Shown: positions 36,087 to 46,795 of the stretch, piece by piece | How the letters are laid out: every line of letters begins with the position of its first letter | How positions within the stretch are numbered: position 1 is the first letter of the stretch | Assembly: GCA_025603075.1 (NCBI GenBank) | Contig: MU626299.1 | Coordinates: forward strand, 1 to 64,000 | Origin: Neoconidiobolus thromboides FSU 785 | Taxonomy: Eukaryota > Entomophthoromycota > Entomophthoromycetes > Entomophthorales > Neoconidiobolaceae | Reading direction: 5' to 3' | DNA: 64,000 bases | The notes under the pieces: model-generated | The model's input: only the letters and a program-made list of their open reading frames with translations | Database searches by the model: none | What the model was told of the DNA's origin: nothing | Made by a program: the position numbers and the translations under genes

Positions 36087-36812
36087 TTAACATGAGTATG
36101 TAATTGATTCTACTTCCATAGCTATATATCCATTCTTAACTATTTCACTATCTTGCCAATTAATTTGACCACCTGCCCAATCTCTTGTCCCTGCTGCGCT
36201 TGCACCTCCATCCCAAATTGAGAAATAGATATTTGTAGGAGTATTAGGAAACTTTTCTCCTGTTTCACTCTTCTTTACCGTACGGACAACCTTTCCATCA
36301 ATTAGCCAGCTTAGTTCGTCTTGAGTCCAGTTGATTCCATAATCATGAAACTCTTGATAAGTATTATATGAATTAGGAATATAAACTCCTTTTGTGTAAT
36401 CTAATTCCCCACGATAATAGTAGTTTGTTTGAGAACTATGTTCATCTTTACCTACCCATTCCCAATCTACTTCATCTTTCTCATTTGACATCAATACAAA
36501 AGCACTAACTACCCCTCCTACTCTTGCTGACTTTATCCTCGCATTTAAACTACCATATAATATCTTGGTATTACTCATCACTTTCGCACCATATCCTATT
36601 GTTATTCCAGACGTTTGATTCTGCGTATTTCCCGGGCTTATCTTTAAAAATAGTTTACCATCCTGGACCATAGTTTGTCCTTCTGCGCTAAACATCCCCA
36701 TACCATTAGCAAATTCTTCTGTCCAACCACTACACGCCATATTTTGCCTTTTTGTTAAATTTGGAAGACTTACGATCGGAGCTATTAGTAAAAAGTAGCG
36801 GAATAAATTCAT
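36087..36812 (-). CDS. GH16 cell-wall glycosidase, Crh/Utr2-type
   Basis: Intronless, 241 residues. A signal peptide (about 1-16) is followed by a KR pair at 21-22, a possible dibasic processing site. The GH16 catalytic motif DEVDWEWVG sits at 113-121, giving nucleophile E114, D116 and acid/base E118. Other Crh-type hallmarks follow: TNYYYRG, a WLIDG strand, RTV and an IWDGG...DWAGG...INW block. Crh enzymes join chitin to beta-glucan in fungal walls; this substrate role is inferred. The protein ends right after the catalytic domain, so it lacks the chitin-binding module and Ser/Thr-rich GPI tail of larger yeast homologues. It should be secreted and soluble. Confidence 0.92.
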   Translation of the reverse strand: MNLFRYFLLIAPIVSLPNLTKRQNMACSGWTEEFANGMGMFSAEGQTMVQDGKLFLKISPGNTQNQTSGITIGYGAKVMSNTKILYGSLNARIKSARVGGVVSAFVLMSNEKDEVDWEWVGKDEHSSQTNYYYRGELDYTKGVYIPNSYNTYQEFHDYGINWTQDELSWLIDGKVVRTVKKSETGEKFPNTPTNIYFSIWDGGASAAGTRDWAGGQINWQDSEIVKNGYIAMEVESITYSC

Positions 36813-36863
36813 GGCTTTTGATTGTATTAATTGAACTTTGTTTTTATATTAAGTTTTAATATA

Positions 36864-36871
36864 TTTATATA
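36864..36871 (-). promoter_or_regulatory. TATA box of the GH16 gene
   Basis: TATATAAA on the minus strand, 52-59 bp before the GH16 ATG. Confidence 0.55.
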
Positions 36872-36932
36872 CCTCTTTGTTTTTTTATTTATACTCGACT
36901 ATCTATTAATACAATACACCATTTGCAAACCC

Positions 36933-36938
36933 CACGTG
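36933..36938. promoter_or_regulatory. CACGTG palindrome upstream of GH16 gene
   Basis: A CACGTG site, the usual core for bHLH or bZIP factors, about 120 bp before the GH16 ATG. G+C-rich hexamers like this are rare in such AT-rich DNA, but a single site is weak evidence. Confidence 0.35.
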
Positions 36939-38414
36939 AGTTTCCCCAAATCTCAAAAGCTTAGTTTCAATCGTTTGAAGAATGCGATCTAATTTTAAAT
37001 TTGTAACGAAATCTTTTTAATTGCTTCTTTTTCTCCATTAATATGTTTTAAATTTTAGTTATTTTTTACTTTGGGTGCTTTTTAATATATTTAGTAAAGC
37101 ATAATTTTCTTTTTAAACTGGCTGGTTTTTGGGCAGTTGGCTTTAATATGGTCCAAAAAAGGTGGCTTTTTTATAATGTTTTTTTGGGATTAGTTAAGTT
37201 TGATTTAACTTTGTAGTTGTTGTGAGTTAAGAGTGGGGTAATTAAATTTTATCAATTTTAATCTTAGTAGTATAATAAAAATATAACACTAAGTAACTAT
37301 TATATATATGTTAATATTATATAATACAACCTGTTTTACGAAATGACAATGTCCTTATCCTATTGCATTATAAAGGTTGATATATTTGCTTGTTATAATA
37401 ATACCTTTAATATAGCTTAAATTATAAACAAACTAATATAACATCTCAACAATCTAACTTCTTTAATCATGGATCGAAATTTTAAATACTCTTTTATATA
37501 AATCTATTATAATACAGTAGTGACACAAAATTAGCTTTCATAGAGTTCAAAAAAATAATATGATTTTAAAATTAGCACATGTGTTTTTAATATACTATGA
37601 TCTTATAATACAATTGATATAAAACTTAAAAATAATAATTATGAGCTATTTTATATTGATTTTTATTAATTTTAAGTCTTATATTACACTTTGTTTATAA
37701 AACTATAATACAAGACATATTAATTTTAAAATTATTTAGCTTTTTTAAATTACAGCTAATTTAATTGCCATTTTACAAGACTAAGATTATTTTAGCTGCT
37801 CCAGATTTTTTGTAGCTTACTTCAAATATTTATTTGAATAAAATTGAATAAAATTAATTAAAATGCAATATCTTTAAATTTGCTTTGAAATTAAGCATTT
37901 AACTTTGAATAACCATTTTTCAATCATTAATAATTAAAAGCATTGCATAAAGACTAAGTATTAAAAATTAATTATATAAATAATAATTCAGTTATAAAAA
38001 TTACTATTAAAAAAGTTATAATAGCTGTATTAATACTTTTTTTTTACTAAATTTAAAAATTGAATTAAATATAACTAAGCTTTATAAATTTTATTTGTGC
38101 TTAAATTAGTAGCTTATATGGTATTACTATAAAACTATATTCAATAAATATATAGCGATGTTTAGATTAATTTCAGAATTTAACTAAAAATTAATCTAAA
38201 TTTTAGATTTCTTTATTTCCTTTAAATAATTTTTTAGTTATACATTTTACATCATTTCTATTGAATGTTTGATGAAGATAAAAATTTTAAATTGAATATA
38301 AATAGAAATCGATGTTTATTCAAAGATAATTAATAGTAATAGTGTATTAATATTACAGCCTATTATTAAAATATAAAAAAAGTAAGAATAAGTAAATTAA
38401 AACTATCATATAAT

Positions 38415-38517
38415 ATATGGGGGTGTATTTGTGTCTAGGAATTCTACTAACATTTTTTCCGCTCAAATAGTACTTAAAAGATGTAAGTAATGAAGCCAAA
38501 AAAAACACTCCTGTATA
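38415..38517 (-). mobile_element. ~105-bp MITE-like repeat, copy 11
   Basis: GGGGGTGTATTTGTGTCTAG ... AAACACTCC, reverse orientation, 75 bp before the inverted LTR pair. Confidence 0.8.
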
Positions 38518-38591
38518 TTAAATAATTTAATTGTTTTACTAAGGTTTGATAAAAAAAATAATAAATACTTATTAAATAGTATATATATGGG

Positions 38592-40193
38592 TGTGAAATC
38601 TGGTACTCAGTGATTGGAGTCAAAAGTAGTTTTTGCTTGGTTGACTATGCTATAGGTCGAAAGGTCTTAGTTTATGTGACTAAGATAAACTTGAATTATC
38701 AAGAATAACATGTAATAAGCTACAGACTATGTAAGACAAATAGAATAGACAATACTAATCTAAGATCTATGTAAAGTACTATCAGAAAGGTTTAATAGCT
38801 TCATTAAAGGTACAAAACATCAAGGAATAATTCAATTTAAAAACCTCAAGCTACTATGTTCTAGAATCTCTTTTATACTTCGACAAGTACAAATATCAAA
38901 ACAGAGAGATAATGTCCTTCGGAATCACATGGCAGAAACCCTCATACCAAACCAAAACAAAAGCATGAAATCAATTGGCTCTGAACTCGAGAACATAACA
39001 ACTTAAGTGATTGTTATGCTATGATCAATCATGAAACTGGTTAAGCGATATTTCACATAGATTTAAAAAAAGTTAAAATAAATAGTAGTTTAAATTCTAA
39101 TTTTTTTTGCTAAGAATTATAAAAAAATATAATTAATGAATATTTTGGAAATCTTTTATAATAAAAACAGCTTTAAAGCATTAAGTAAAATAAAAAATAT
39201 TAGTTAATTAATTTAAAAATTTAATATTTTTATTTGTAAATATAACAAAATCAATAATTTAACTATTAATAGTAAAAAAACAGATGTAATTTTTAAAAAG
39301 TATAAAAAAATAAAGATATAAAAAAATAAAAACTACTGAAAAGTGTTTATATTTTATCAAACAATAATAAACTATATAGGGATGTATTTTTGTGTTTAAG
39401 AATTTTACTAACAACTTTTCTGCTCAAATAGTGCTTAAAAAATAGAAAAAGTGATAAAGCCAAAAAAACATCCCCATACTGTTATCTAGTATATAATAGA
39501 TCAAAAAAATAATATAGTTCTAATTAAAGTTATAAAGTCTATAGAAAATAAAAAATTTAAAAGTTAATTCCAGCTTATATTATAAAAATAATAAAAAATT
39601 AAAAGTTTCAATATTTATAAAGCAAGTAGGTAGTTTTTTAAATGATAGAAATCAATCATTAAATGTTAATGTTATTTAAACTATTAGTAGCTGAATTGAT
39701 AAATAATAAAGGGCAAATAGTTATAATAATGTAAGATATCGCTTTGTCAGCTCCGTGGTTAATTATAGCATAATAGCCACCTAAGCTGTTGTATTCTCGA
39801 GTTCAGAGACAATCAATCTCATACTCTTATTTTGATTTACTATGAGAATTTCTATCTTCCTCTCAAAGAATATTGCCTTCTTATTTTTATATCTATACTT
39901 GTCGGAGTATAAAAGAGATTCTAGAACATAGTAGCTTGAGGTTTTTAAATTGAATTATTGCTTAATGTTTTGTACCTTTAATGAAGCTATTAAACCTTTC
40001 TGATAGTACTTTACATAGATCTTAGATTAGTATTGTCTATTCTATTTGTCTTACATAGTCTGTAGCTTATTACATGTTATTCTTGATAATTCAAGTTTAT
40101 CTTAGTCACATAAACTAAGACCTTTCGACCTATAGCATAGTCAACCAAGCAAAAACTACTTTTGACTCCAATCACTGAGTACCAGATTTCACA
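38592..40193. mobile_element. Inverted LTR pair flanking a shared interior (1.6-kb composite element)
   Basis: The left unit 38592-39057 runs forward from TGTGAAATCTGGTACTCA to ATATTTCACA. The right unit 39730-40193 is its inverted counterpart, ending CCAGATTTCACA. The first ~290 bases from the outer ends are almost identical; the inner ~170 bases differ strongly, and the right unit there resembles the copies at 1 and 48889. The interior (39058-39729) matches 480-1020 and carries a nested MITE-like copy. No coding sequence and no clear flanking duplication are seen. It may be a foldback transposon or a rearranged LTR element. Confidence 0.75.
39374..39478 (-). mobile_element. ~105-bp MITE-like repeat, copy 12, nested
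   Basis: AGGGATGTATTTTTGTGTTT ... ACATCCCC inside the interior of the inverted LTR pair. The related segment near 720-770 lacks it, giving an approximate empty site. Confidence 0.85.
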
Positions 40194-40310
40194 TAAATAA
40201 GACAATACTTTTTATACAAATTAATTTAAACTTTTGATCATTTTAAATAGTCTGGGAGAATAACAAAAATATGAACTTAGTTTAATAAGTTATATTTTAG
40301 TTATTTAAAT

Positions 40311-40415
40311 ATTTGAGGATATTTTTTTTACTTCATTACTTTTTACATTTTTTTAAGCACTATTTGAGTGGAAAAATTGCTAGTAAAATTCTTAGACATA
40401 AAAATATATCCCCAT
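40311..40415 (+). mobile_element. ~105-bp MITE-like repeat, copy 13
   Basis: GAGGATATTTTTTTTACTTC ... ATATATCCCC, mildly diverged. Confidence 0.75.
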
Positions 40416-40592
40416 TTATTATATTTTAATTTATTTTTTATAATTTAGATAACAGTCATATATTATTTTCATAAATTAAAATTTATTAACTATATAGCTT
40501 AAAGCATACAAGTATTAGCTTTGTTTTAATACTATAATTATTTTACTTAACTTTTATAAATTTTATAATTTTGAACTTATTAATTTAATATC

Positions 40593-40690
40593 TAGAGATG
40601 TATTTCTTTGTTTGAGGGTTTTATTGATAATCTTTTCATTCAAATAGTGCTTGAAAAATGGAAAAAGTAATGAAGCCAAAAAAACACCAT
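40593..40690 (-). mobile_element. ~105-bp MITE-like repeat, copy 14
   Basis: GAGATGTATTTCTTTGTTTG ... AAAAAACACC, reverse orientation, mildly diverged. Confidence 0.75.
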
Positions 40691-41019
40691 TTATTAACAT
40701 TTTCTGCTGTTTTTATATAAACTGCTTATTATTAGAATTAATTAACTAAAGTTTAAAAAAATTGTTAAAGTATTTTATATAAAAATTAAGTTTCGTAAAA
40801 CATTATATTACAAGTTTGTTTTAGTTATTGAGGCTAAAAAATTTTGACTTCTAATAAATAAATAATTAAGTTTTACTGTTTTTTTACTAAGCATTAAATT
40901 TCATAGTTTTAAGCAATTATATTTAATCTTTAAGTTAAAATAATGATTTCTTAAATATTTTCATTTTATATTTTAACAAAAAAAACTGTTATTTTTAAGT
41001 TAATTATAATTTAATTTAC

Positions 41020-41062
41020 TAGAAAACAGAGAAAAATGATGAAACTAAAAAAACACCTTTAT
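41020..41062 (-). mobile_element. MITE-like repeat, partial end
   Basis: Only the end GAGAAAAATGATGAAACTAA plus AAAAACACC remains. Confidence 0.5.
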
Positions 41063-41063
41063 T

Positions 41064-41083
41064 TAATAATAATAATAATAATA
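41064..41083. repeat. Microsatellite (TAA)n
   Basis: Six to seven copies of TAA. Confidence 0.85.
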
Positions 41084-41154
41084 TCATTAATTTAAAAATT
41101 AAGTTTATATGTGTATTTTTAAGCATATGTTCTAATTTAGAGAATTAAAACTTT

Positions 41155-41260
41155 ATATGAGGAAGTTTTTTTTGATTTCATTGCTTTTTCCATTTTTCAA
41201 GCGTTATTTAAGTGGAAAGATTGTTAGTAAACTCTTAAACAAAAAATACAACCTCATATA
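41155..41260 (+). mobile_element. ~105-bp MITE-like repeat, copy 15
   Basis: ATATGAGGAAGTTTTTTTTG ... ACAACCTCATATA. Confidence 0.75.
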
Positions 41261-41607
41261 ATTGTTTTTTACTTTTTAATTCAAATTAATTTTCAGTTTT
41301 TGCATAATTAACAAAACCATAGTTATTTAATGGTTTTATTTAAGTAGTTGATTAAAAATATGATATTTAAGTTTAATTGCTTTATGTCAGTTATAGAGGG
41401 CTGGAAATTCAAAAAAAGTTTGGAATAAGTTATTGCAAAAATAAAGTACAAAAAAAATTACTTAAAAAAATATAAAATAATAATAATGATAATCAATATA
41501 AATAAAAAACACAAATATTCATATTAAAATATTCTTTAATATAACTATAAAAAAACTTATGATAAAAAGTTTAAAATGTAAATAAAATTTGAAACTTAGT
41601 TTTATAA

Positions 41608-41713
41608 TGAATTATATTTTTATGTCTAGGAATTTTACTAACAATTTTTCCACTCAAATAGCGCTTAAAAAATAGAAAAGTAATGAAATCAAAAAAAACA
41701 TTCCCCCCATATT
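41608..41713 (-). mobile_element. ~105-bp MITE-like repeat, copy 16
   Basis: TGAATTATATTTTTATGTCT ... AAACATTCCCCCCATAT. The left end has decayed and the right end is kept. Confidence 0.7.
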
Positions 41714-42008
41714 ATGTTATTTTTTATAAATAGTTTCTTTTTTGAAAGTTATGATTTGAAACTAAACTTTTGTATATAATAAAAAAATTATATTGTAGTT
41801 TATAAAGTCGTTATTTTTAATACTTTATACTAGAATATTAAAAGTGTGTAATTGAAAAATATTACAAGTCAGTTACAGTCTCTAATTTAAGCAAATTAGG
41901 CTTATAATGGGACTAAATAGCCTTTCTCCTTTATGCTTTCAAAACATTACGTGTTGGCTTTTAGCGGCTATATCCTATAAAGTATATTCCCCCTTTAAAA
42001 ATTTATAA

Positions 42009-42126
42009 ATATGGGAGTGTTTTTTTGACTTCATCATTTTTTCCATTTTTAATTTCCATTTTTAAGCACTATTTAAGCGGAAAAATTGTTAGTAAAATTC
42101 TTAAACACAAAAATACATCCTCATAT
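42009..42126 (+). mobile_element. ~105-bp MITE-like repeat, copy 17, with small internal duplication
   Basis: GGGAGTGTTTTTTTGACTTC ... AATACATCCTCATAT. The copy is longer than usual because TTCCATTTTTAA is present twice in tandem. Confidence 0.8.
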
Positions 42127-43323
42127 AATGTTTTACACCATCTTAAAAAATGTACAAAACTCTAACAGTTAACAATTTCAAACAAAAAACTCAATAAAGA
42201 CTTGACAAAATACTGCAAATTTAATCATCTTGTTGAATTTTTGCTTTGCAAATGTTCAATCTTGGTGGATAATATATTCTTCAAAAAGATATACTATAAC
42301 TTAAATCACTCAGTCTATAAAGAGTTTTCGGGTCTAAGCAATTGTTCAAGAGCTTTTTTTGTATTAAAATAAATATACGGATAAAAAATCATTAACTCCA
42401 CTATTTTTAGTTTTAAAATTAAAATTGATATCAATAACTTTATGACTAGATCAACATAAGTGCTACTAATCTATTATCGACTTTGAACTAAATTGAGGTG
42501 AGGTATCCTTTAATTATCTTCAATTAGTACTAAATAAGCTTTACGATCTATTATCTATAATAATAGAAAGGATAATAAAATAGTAAAATATTATAGCATT
42601 GTTAAATTAAATGATCTAACTATTTTTAATAAAGCCATGAATTTTACGGGCTAAAGTATTACTAAACTAAGTTAATAAATGATGTATTATATTATAATGT
42701 AATATGATATTGATTTATTTCCAATGTATGGAAGTGGGGTTCAATAATCAAATATAACAAAGCTAAAAGATGTAATAGCGAATAAAACATAAAATTATAC
42801 ATAAGAAAAAGTAATGAATCGATACTTTAAAACATTAATAAATTATTTTTTTTATTAAAGTCAATCTAGAAATAATTTCATGTTGAAATTTTTTGCCTTG
42901 TTTTATATTACTCAAGTTTATACTATTGCTATTTTTAAAAACAATAAGGGAGTATAAAAAATAAGTTCGATAGTTTGATTTAAGAGTGGGTCAATAACCC
43001 TTAGTAAAAAAGTACCATCTCAATATATTACAAAAGTTAAGTAAAAATGTTTTATTTTTACAACTTTTAAGGGCAAAAATAAACCGGAATAATATTTTAA
43101 TGAATTATAAATTTATGATGTTACACTCACCTAATCCAATGATATAATTTCAAGTAGTAAAATTTGAAATATTTTTACTTTTATGAAACTCAATAGGATA
43201 TGTGATTAAGGGGTGAACCATGAGTTTGAAATTTTCTGTTTATTCTTAATATGTAAATATAAATGCTAATAAATAGCGTAAAGCATCATTAGGTAGAAGT
43301 CACAATTTTCTATATAGCAACCC

Positions 43324-43331
43324 TATAAAAA
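43324..43331 (+). promoter_or_regulatory. TATA box of homeobox gene 5
   Basis: TATAAAAA, 59-66 bp upstream of the ATG at 43390. Confidence 0.5.
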
Positions 43332-43389
43332 GATGCTCACTAACTTATATTAGATCTAACTTTTTAAATATTAAAAGATCAAAAATCCA

Positions 43390-43890
43390 ATGCTTAAGGG
43401 TAATATTATGAACATGGCAGAAGGAATACATTGTTATCATTATAATTTTCATTCTTCTGTAAATGAAATTTCATATATTAATCCCTACTCAAATTCTAAT
43501 GATCGTTGTAAAGGCTCTATTAAGTTACCAAGTATCTCTGAGTTATTTAAAGAATCAGAACTAAAACCGATAAGTGATACATCTCATATTGATACTCCTA
43601 CCAAATCTAAATCAAGCAGTTCTGAGCTTGAAAGTAATTACCTAAGCAATCAAAGTAGCAGTATGAAATATTATAACGATTACAGTAACCCAGTAGCAAA
43701 TAAGATAGGAAAACCGTACAAACCTAGACTTCGTAAATCGGACTATCAAACCCATGTACTTGCTCAAGTGTTTTCAGCTAACCAATTCCCGGATCGTAAA
43801 TTAAGGGTTTGTCTGGCTAATTTATTAAACCTTGACCAAAGAAATATCCAAATTTGGTTTCAAAACAAGCGTCAAAAATTACGAGGCTAA
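43390..43890 (+). CDS. Homeodomain transcription factor 5 (LPSIxEL class)
   Basis: Intronless, 166 residues from the first ATG; in-frame ATGs at 43408 and 43414 are alternative starts. LPSISEL lies at 46-52. A Ser-rich linker leads to the C-terminal homeodomain (about 107-166) with a KPRLRK arm, QVF helix 1, FP turn, LANLLNL helix 2 and recognition helix IQIWFQNKRQ (W at 156). The stop follows directly after RQKLRG, so nothing lies C-terminal to the DNA-binding domain. Any transactivation or repression function must lie in the N-terminal ~105 residues. The neighbouring homeobox gene 6, 2.9 kb downstream and on the same strand, is the nearest relative by architecture. Confidence 0.92.
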   Translation: MLKGNIMNMAEGIHCYHYNFHSSVNEISYINPYSNSNDRCKGSIKLPSISELFKESELKPISDTSHIDTPTKSKSSSSELESNYLSNQSSSMKYYNDYSNPVANKIGKPYKPRLRKSDYQTHVLAQVFSANQFPDRKLRVCLANLLNLDQRNIQIWFQNKRQKLRG

Positions 43891-44836
43891 CATAGTCCTT
43901 TAAAAAATCATTATAACTGTTTTATGATATTCCCTCAGTCGGAAGTATTCTACACTTTTTCTTCTACTTTTTAAAAAAATTATATTAAATCACTGTAATT
44001 TATAGGATTTTTAATGTTTATATTAATGTATTATAATTTGAACTTAATCTTAATTATTAAAAATTGTTTTCCTATTATTTTAATTAATCATTCATTCATT
44101 GTGATAATATTATTTAATCTTAATACTTTATTTTAAGTTATTTATTTAATAACTTTATATTATTAAATAGCCTAATAATAATATAAAATTATAACTTTAA
44201 ACATAATATCGAAAAGTCACTTTTTTAAATATTATTTATCGTACAACTTCTAAAAAATGTTACAGTGTTAAAGTTACAACCTTTATAAAACTTAAATTTT
44301 AACCGGGGTTAATTAAACTAGATAATTATTATTTGGTTAACTTTGTTTATTTTTATCCGATCCTTTATAAAGCACAGGGTAGTTATCATTGTAATTAATT
44401 TCAAATATCTTATTAAACAACTATGACATTTATTAACTAAATATATATATACTTTCTATGTTTCAAAATTTATTGTAATGAAATCTTTAAGTCTATTTAC
44501 TTCAAATTCAAACAATATATAATAAAACGTTAATAGAAATAATTTGTAAGTAATTTATCATAATAAATGGGGCTATATCATAATCATTAAATAAGAAAAT
44601 GGAGAAATATTTAAAACATATTAATAAGTTAGATAGGTTGGAGAAATCGTACAAAAAAAGGCAATAATAGAAAAACAGAAATTGATTGGCTTAAATTTAA
44701 TTAATTCTAAATTTTTTAAGTCAAACTAACTTCAATATTAAGATAAAAAATGAAATGAAATAAAAGAGCAATATAAAAATTTGCAAAACTAAATTAGAAA
44801 CATTAATATCATTTTATCAACAATTTCAATATTATT

Positions 44837-44855
44837 AAAACAAAACAAAACAAAA
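44837..44855. repeat. Short tandem repeat (AAAAC)n
   Basis: Nearly four AAAAC units. Confidence 0.8.
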
Positions 44856-45314
44856 TGTTATTTTAAAATAAATAAAAGTAAATAAGTTAAAAATAAATAA
44901 TGGAAAAAAACATAAAACTATCCTTAAACAGGTTAATGTTTTAAGGGGCGAATTCAGGTGATTTAAGTAAAAATGCAAAAGTTAACCATAAATTGAGTTA
45001 TAACATTACAACTTTTTAAAAAAGATTGTTAAAATTAACCTCCAATGTTGATTAAATTTTACTATTTATCCACACCATTGTACCAAATATAAATTGAATA
45101 TAATAGATATTGCCCATATAATAATTGTAATAAAAGCTACATATTTAATTCAATTATTTCATTTTTAGGTTCTAATTAATTTGTTGGTTATTATATTTAT
45201 AAATATATATGATAACACTGTTTTTTTTATTAAAACTGTTAAATCATTATCATTTTAATTCAAACTCAACGTTTAAAAAACGTTTGTAATAAATTAAAAT
45301 AGACTGGGCTAATA

Positions 45315-45542
45315 TTAATTTATCTTGAACTTTTGATCCGAATTAAGTTGTGAAAGTTTCTCAAAAAATACTCTCCGTTTATTAGTCAATAATTTTTGTG
45401 TTAAATCCCAAGGCATAAAACTAAGTCTACTTTTTAAAATAGCTTTAGCATAGTGTGACCTACACAAACCTGTAATTAAAAAGTAAATACCATACTTAAA
45501 ATAACAAAAAAATAAGATCGATTTAAAACTCAATAAACCCAT
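45315..45542 (-). CDS. Doubtful small hydrophobic ORF
   Basis: A 75-codon ATG-led frame, not recognised. It has a hydrophobic N-terminal half (SILFFCYFKYGIYFLITGLC, a possible membrane segment) and a basic C-terminal half. A TATATAAA box lies 47-54 bp upstream on the same strand (45589-45596), the spacing seen for the homeobox genes. In such AT-rich DNA both could arise by chance, so this is only a candidate. Confidence 0.2.
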   Translation of the reverse strand: MGLLSFKSILFFCYFKYGIYFLITGLCRSHYAKAILKSRLSFMPWDLTQKLLTNKRRVFFEKLSQLNSDQKFKIN

Positions 45543-46736
45543 AACTTAGATTATGATTTCATAGGTTTTGATAATTTTATTTGTTATATTTATATAACAG
45601 CAATAATATCTGATTATACTAAATGAAAAAAGACCCATTCAGTTATCATCTCATATTGAATAAAGAGTCTAGAGTGATTAAAATAGATATAAATTGCAAT
45701 TAATATGTTATGAAATGGGGTGCTCCAATAGAAATAGTCAAATAAATTGAAACAAATAAAATTGAATATGGTATAGTTCCATGAAAATAAGCTCAGTTAA
45801 TCTGGAGTTAAAACAAATTAAAATTAGACTTTAAGGACTTTGACTACATAGAATTGTTCTAAGTTGGGATACAAATAAAGTAAATAAATGTTGGTATGTT
45901 AACAAAATATACCTATCTATATGTTTTAAGAGGTATGTTTATTAAATAATTCTAGTACTATAATTTATTGAGTTAAAGTTGAAAAGAATTTTGATTAATT
46001 AATTAATATATCTAAAAAAAATAATGTATTTATTACAATTTGAATAAACACATTGACTACAGAAACTTATACTGTCTTAATATTATAACTAGATTTTGTA
46101 AAAAATAGTTATAAAATCAATTTTATCTTGCCTTTCTTTTTTCGACTATATATCATCACATAAAAAGCATATAAGAATAGTCCCGTTAATTAATATATTT
46201 TTCATTAGATCATTACTTTCACTCTTAGTTATGAAACTTTAATAAGTTCTTTGTTATAAATTGATGATATTATAAATTATAAAGATTAATTCTTTAATTT
46301 CTGACTTCTTATTAAATTGGTCACTTAACAAAAAAAATTGTTTTAAAAAAATTTAAGGAGAAAAGTTACTATGGCTTAATAACTAAGCGTACACTCTATT
46401 TACAATCACTAAACGTAAATATAAATTACAAACTAAGATAACTTGACACCCATGAGAACCAACAAATAGTTAAATGTTTGCTTTTAATAGGCTTATAAGC
46501 CAATAAACAATACATTACCTTTTCTATAAAAAATAGGGTTTAATTAAGTATTAACCCTGAATCTAAACCTGCATTATAATTATTTCAAATAGAAAAAGGG
46601 GATAATGAAATTTAGAAGATATAGCCATATAGGGGAAAAACTTATCTCGAATGCTTAAGTTAAGGAGCTAAAAAAAGTTGTAAGCTTATTTGAAAATTTT
46701 ACTAATTTTAATTGTCCAAAAGTTACGATTAAAAAG

Positions 46737-46744
46737 TATATAAG
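46737..46744 (+). promoter_or_regulatory. TATA box of homeobox gene 6
   Basis: TATATAAG, 52-59 bp upstream of the ATG at 46796. Confidence 0.55.
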
Positions 46745-46795
46745 AGAGTAAATAATCAAATATTAATTTTTAATTGTACTATAAAAAAATTAAAA

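Larger units (their letters stand above)
36872..43323. other. Repeat-rich intergenic region without genes
   Basis: About 6.4 kb of AT-rich DNA containing a CACGTG palindrome (36933-36938) near the GH16 promoter, the inverted LTR pair (38592-40193) and eight MITE-like copies. I see no protein-coding sequence, including no transposase or reverse transcriptase. Confidence 0.65.
43891..46736. other. Intergenic between homeobox genes 5 and 6
   Basis: About 2.8 kb of AT-rich DNA with an (AAAAC)n tract at 44837. One 75-codon minus-strand ORF (45315-45542) is listed separately as doubtful. No MITE-like copy was noticed here. Confidence 0.6.

Noticed and set aside
38592-40193. Reading the pair as a simple DNA transposon with 460-bp terminal inverted repeats
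   Set aside because: The same unit occurs alone at 47944 and 48889 with 5-bp target duplications, which shows it inserts as a solo LTR; the inverted pair is better called composite.
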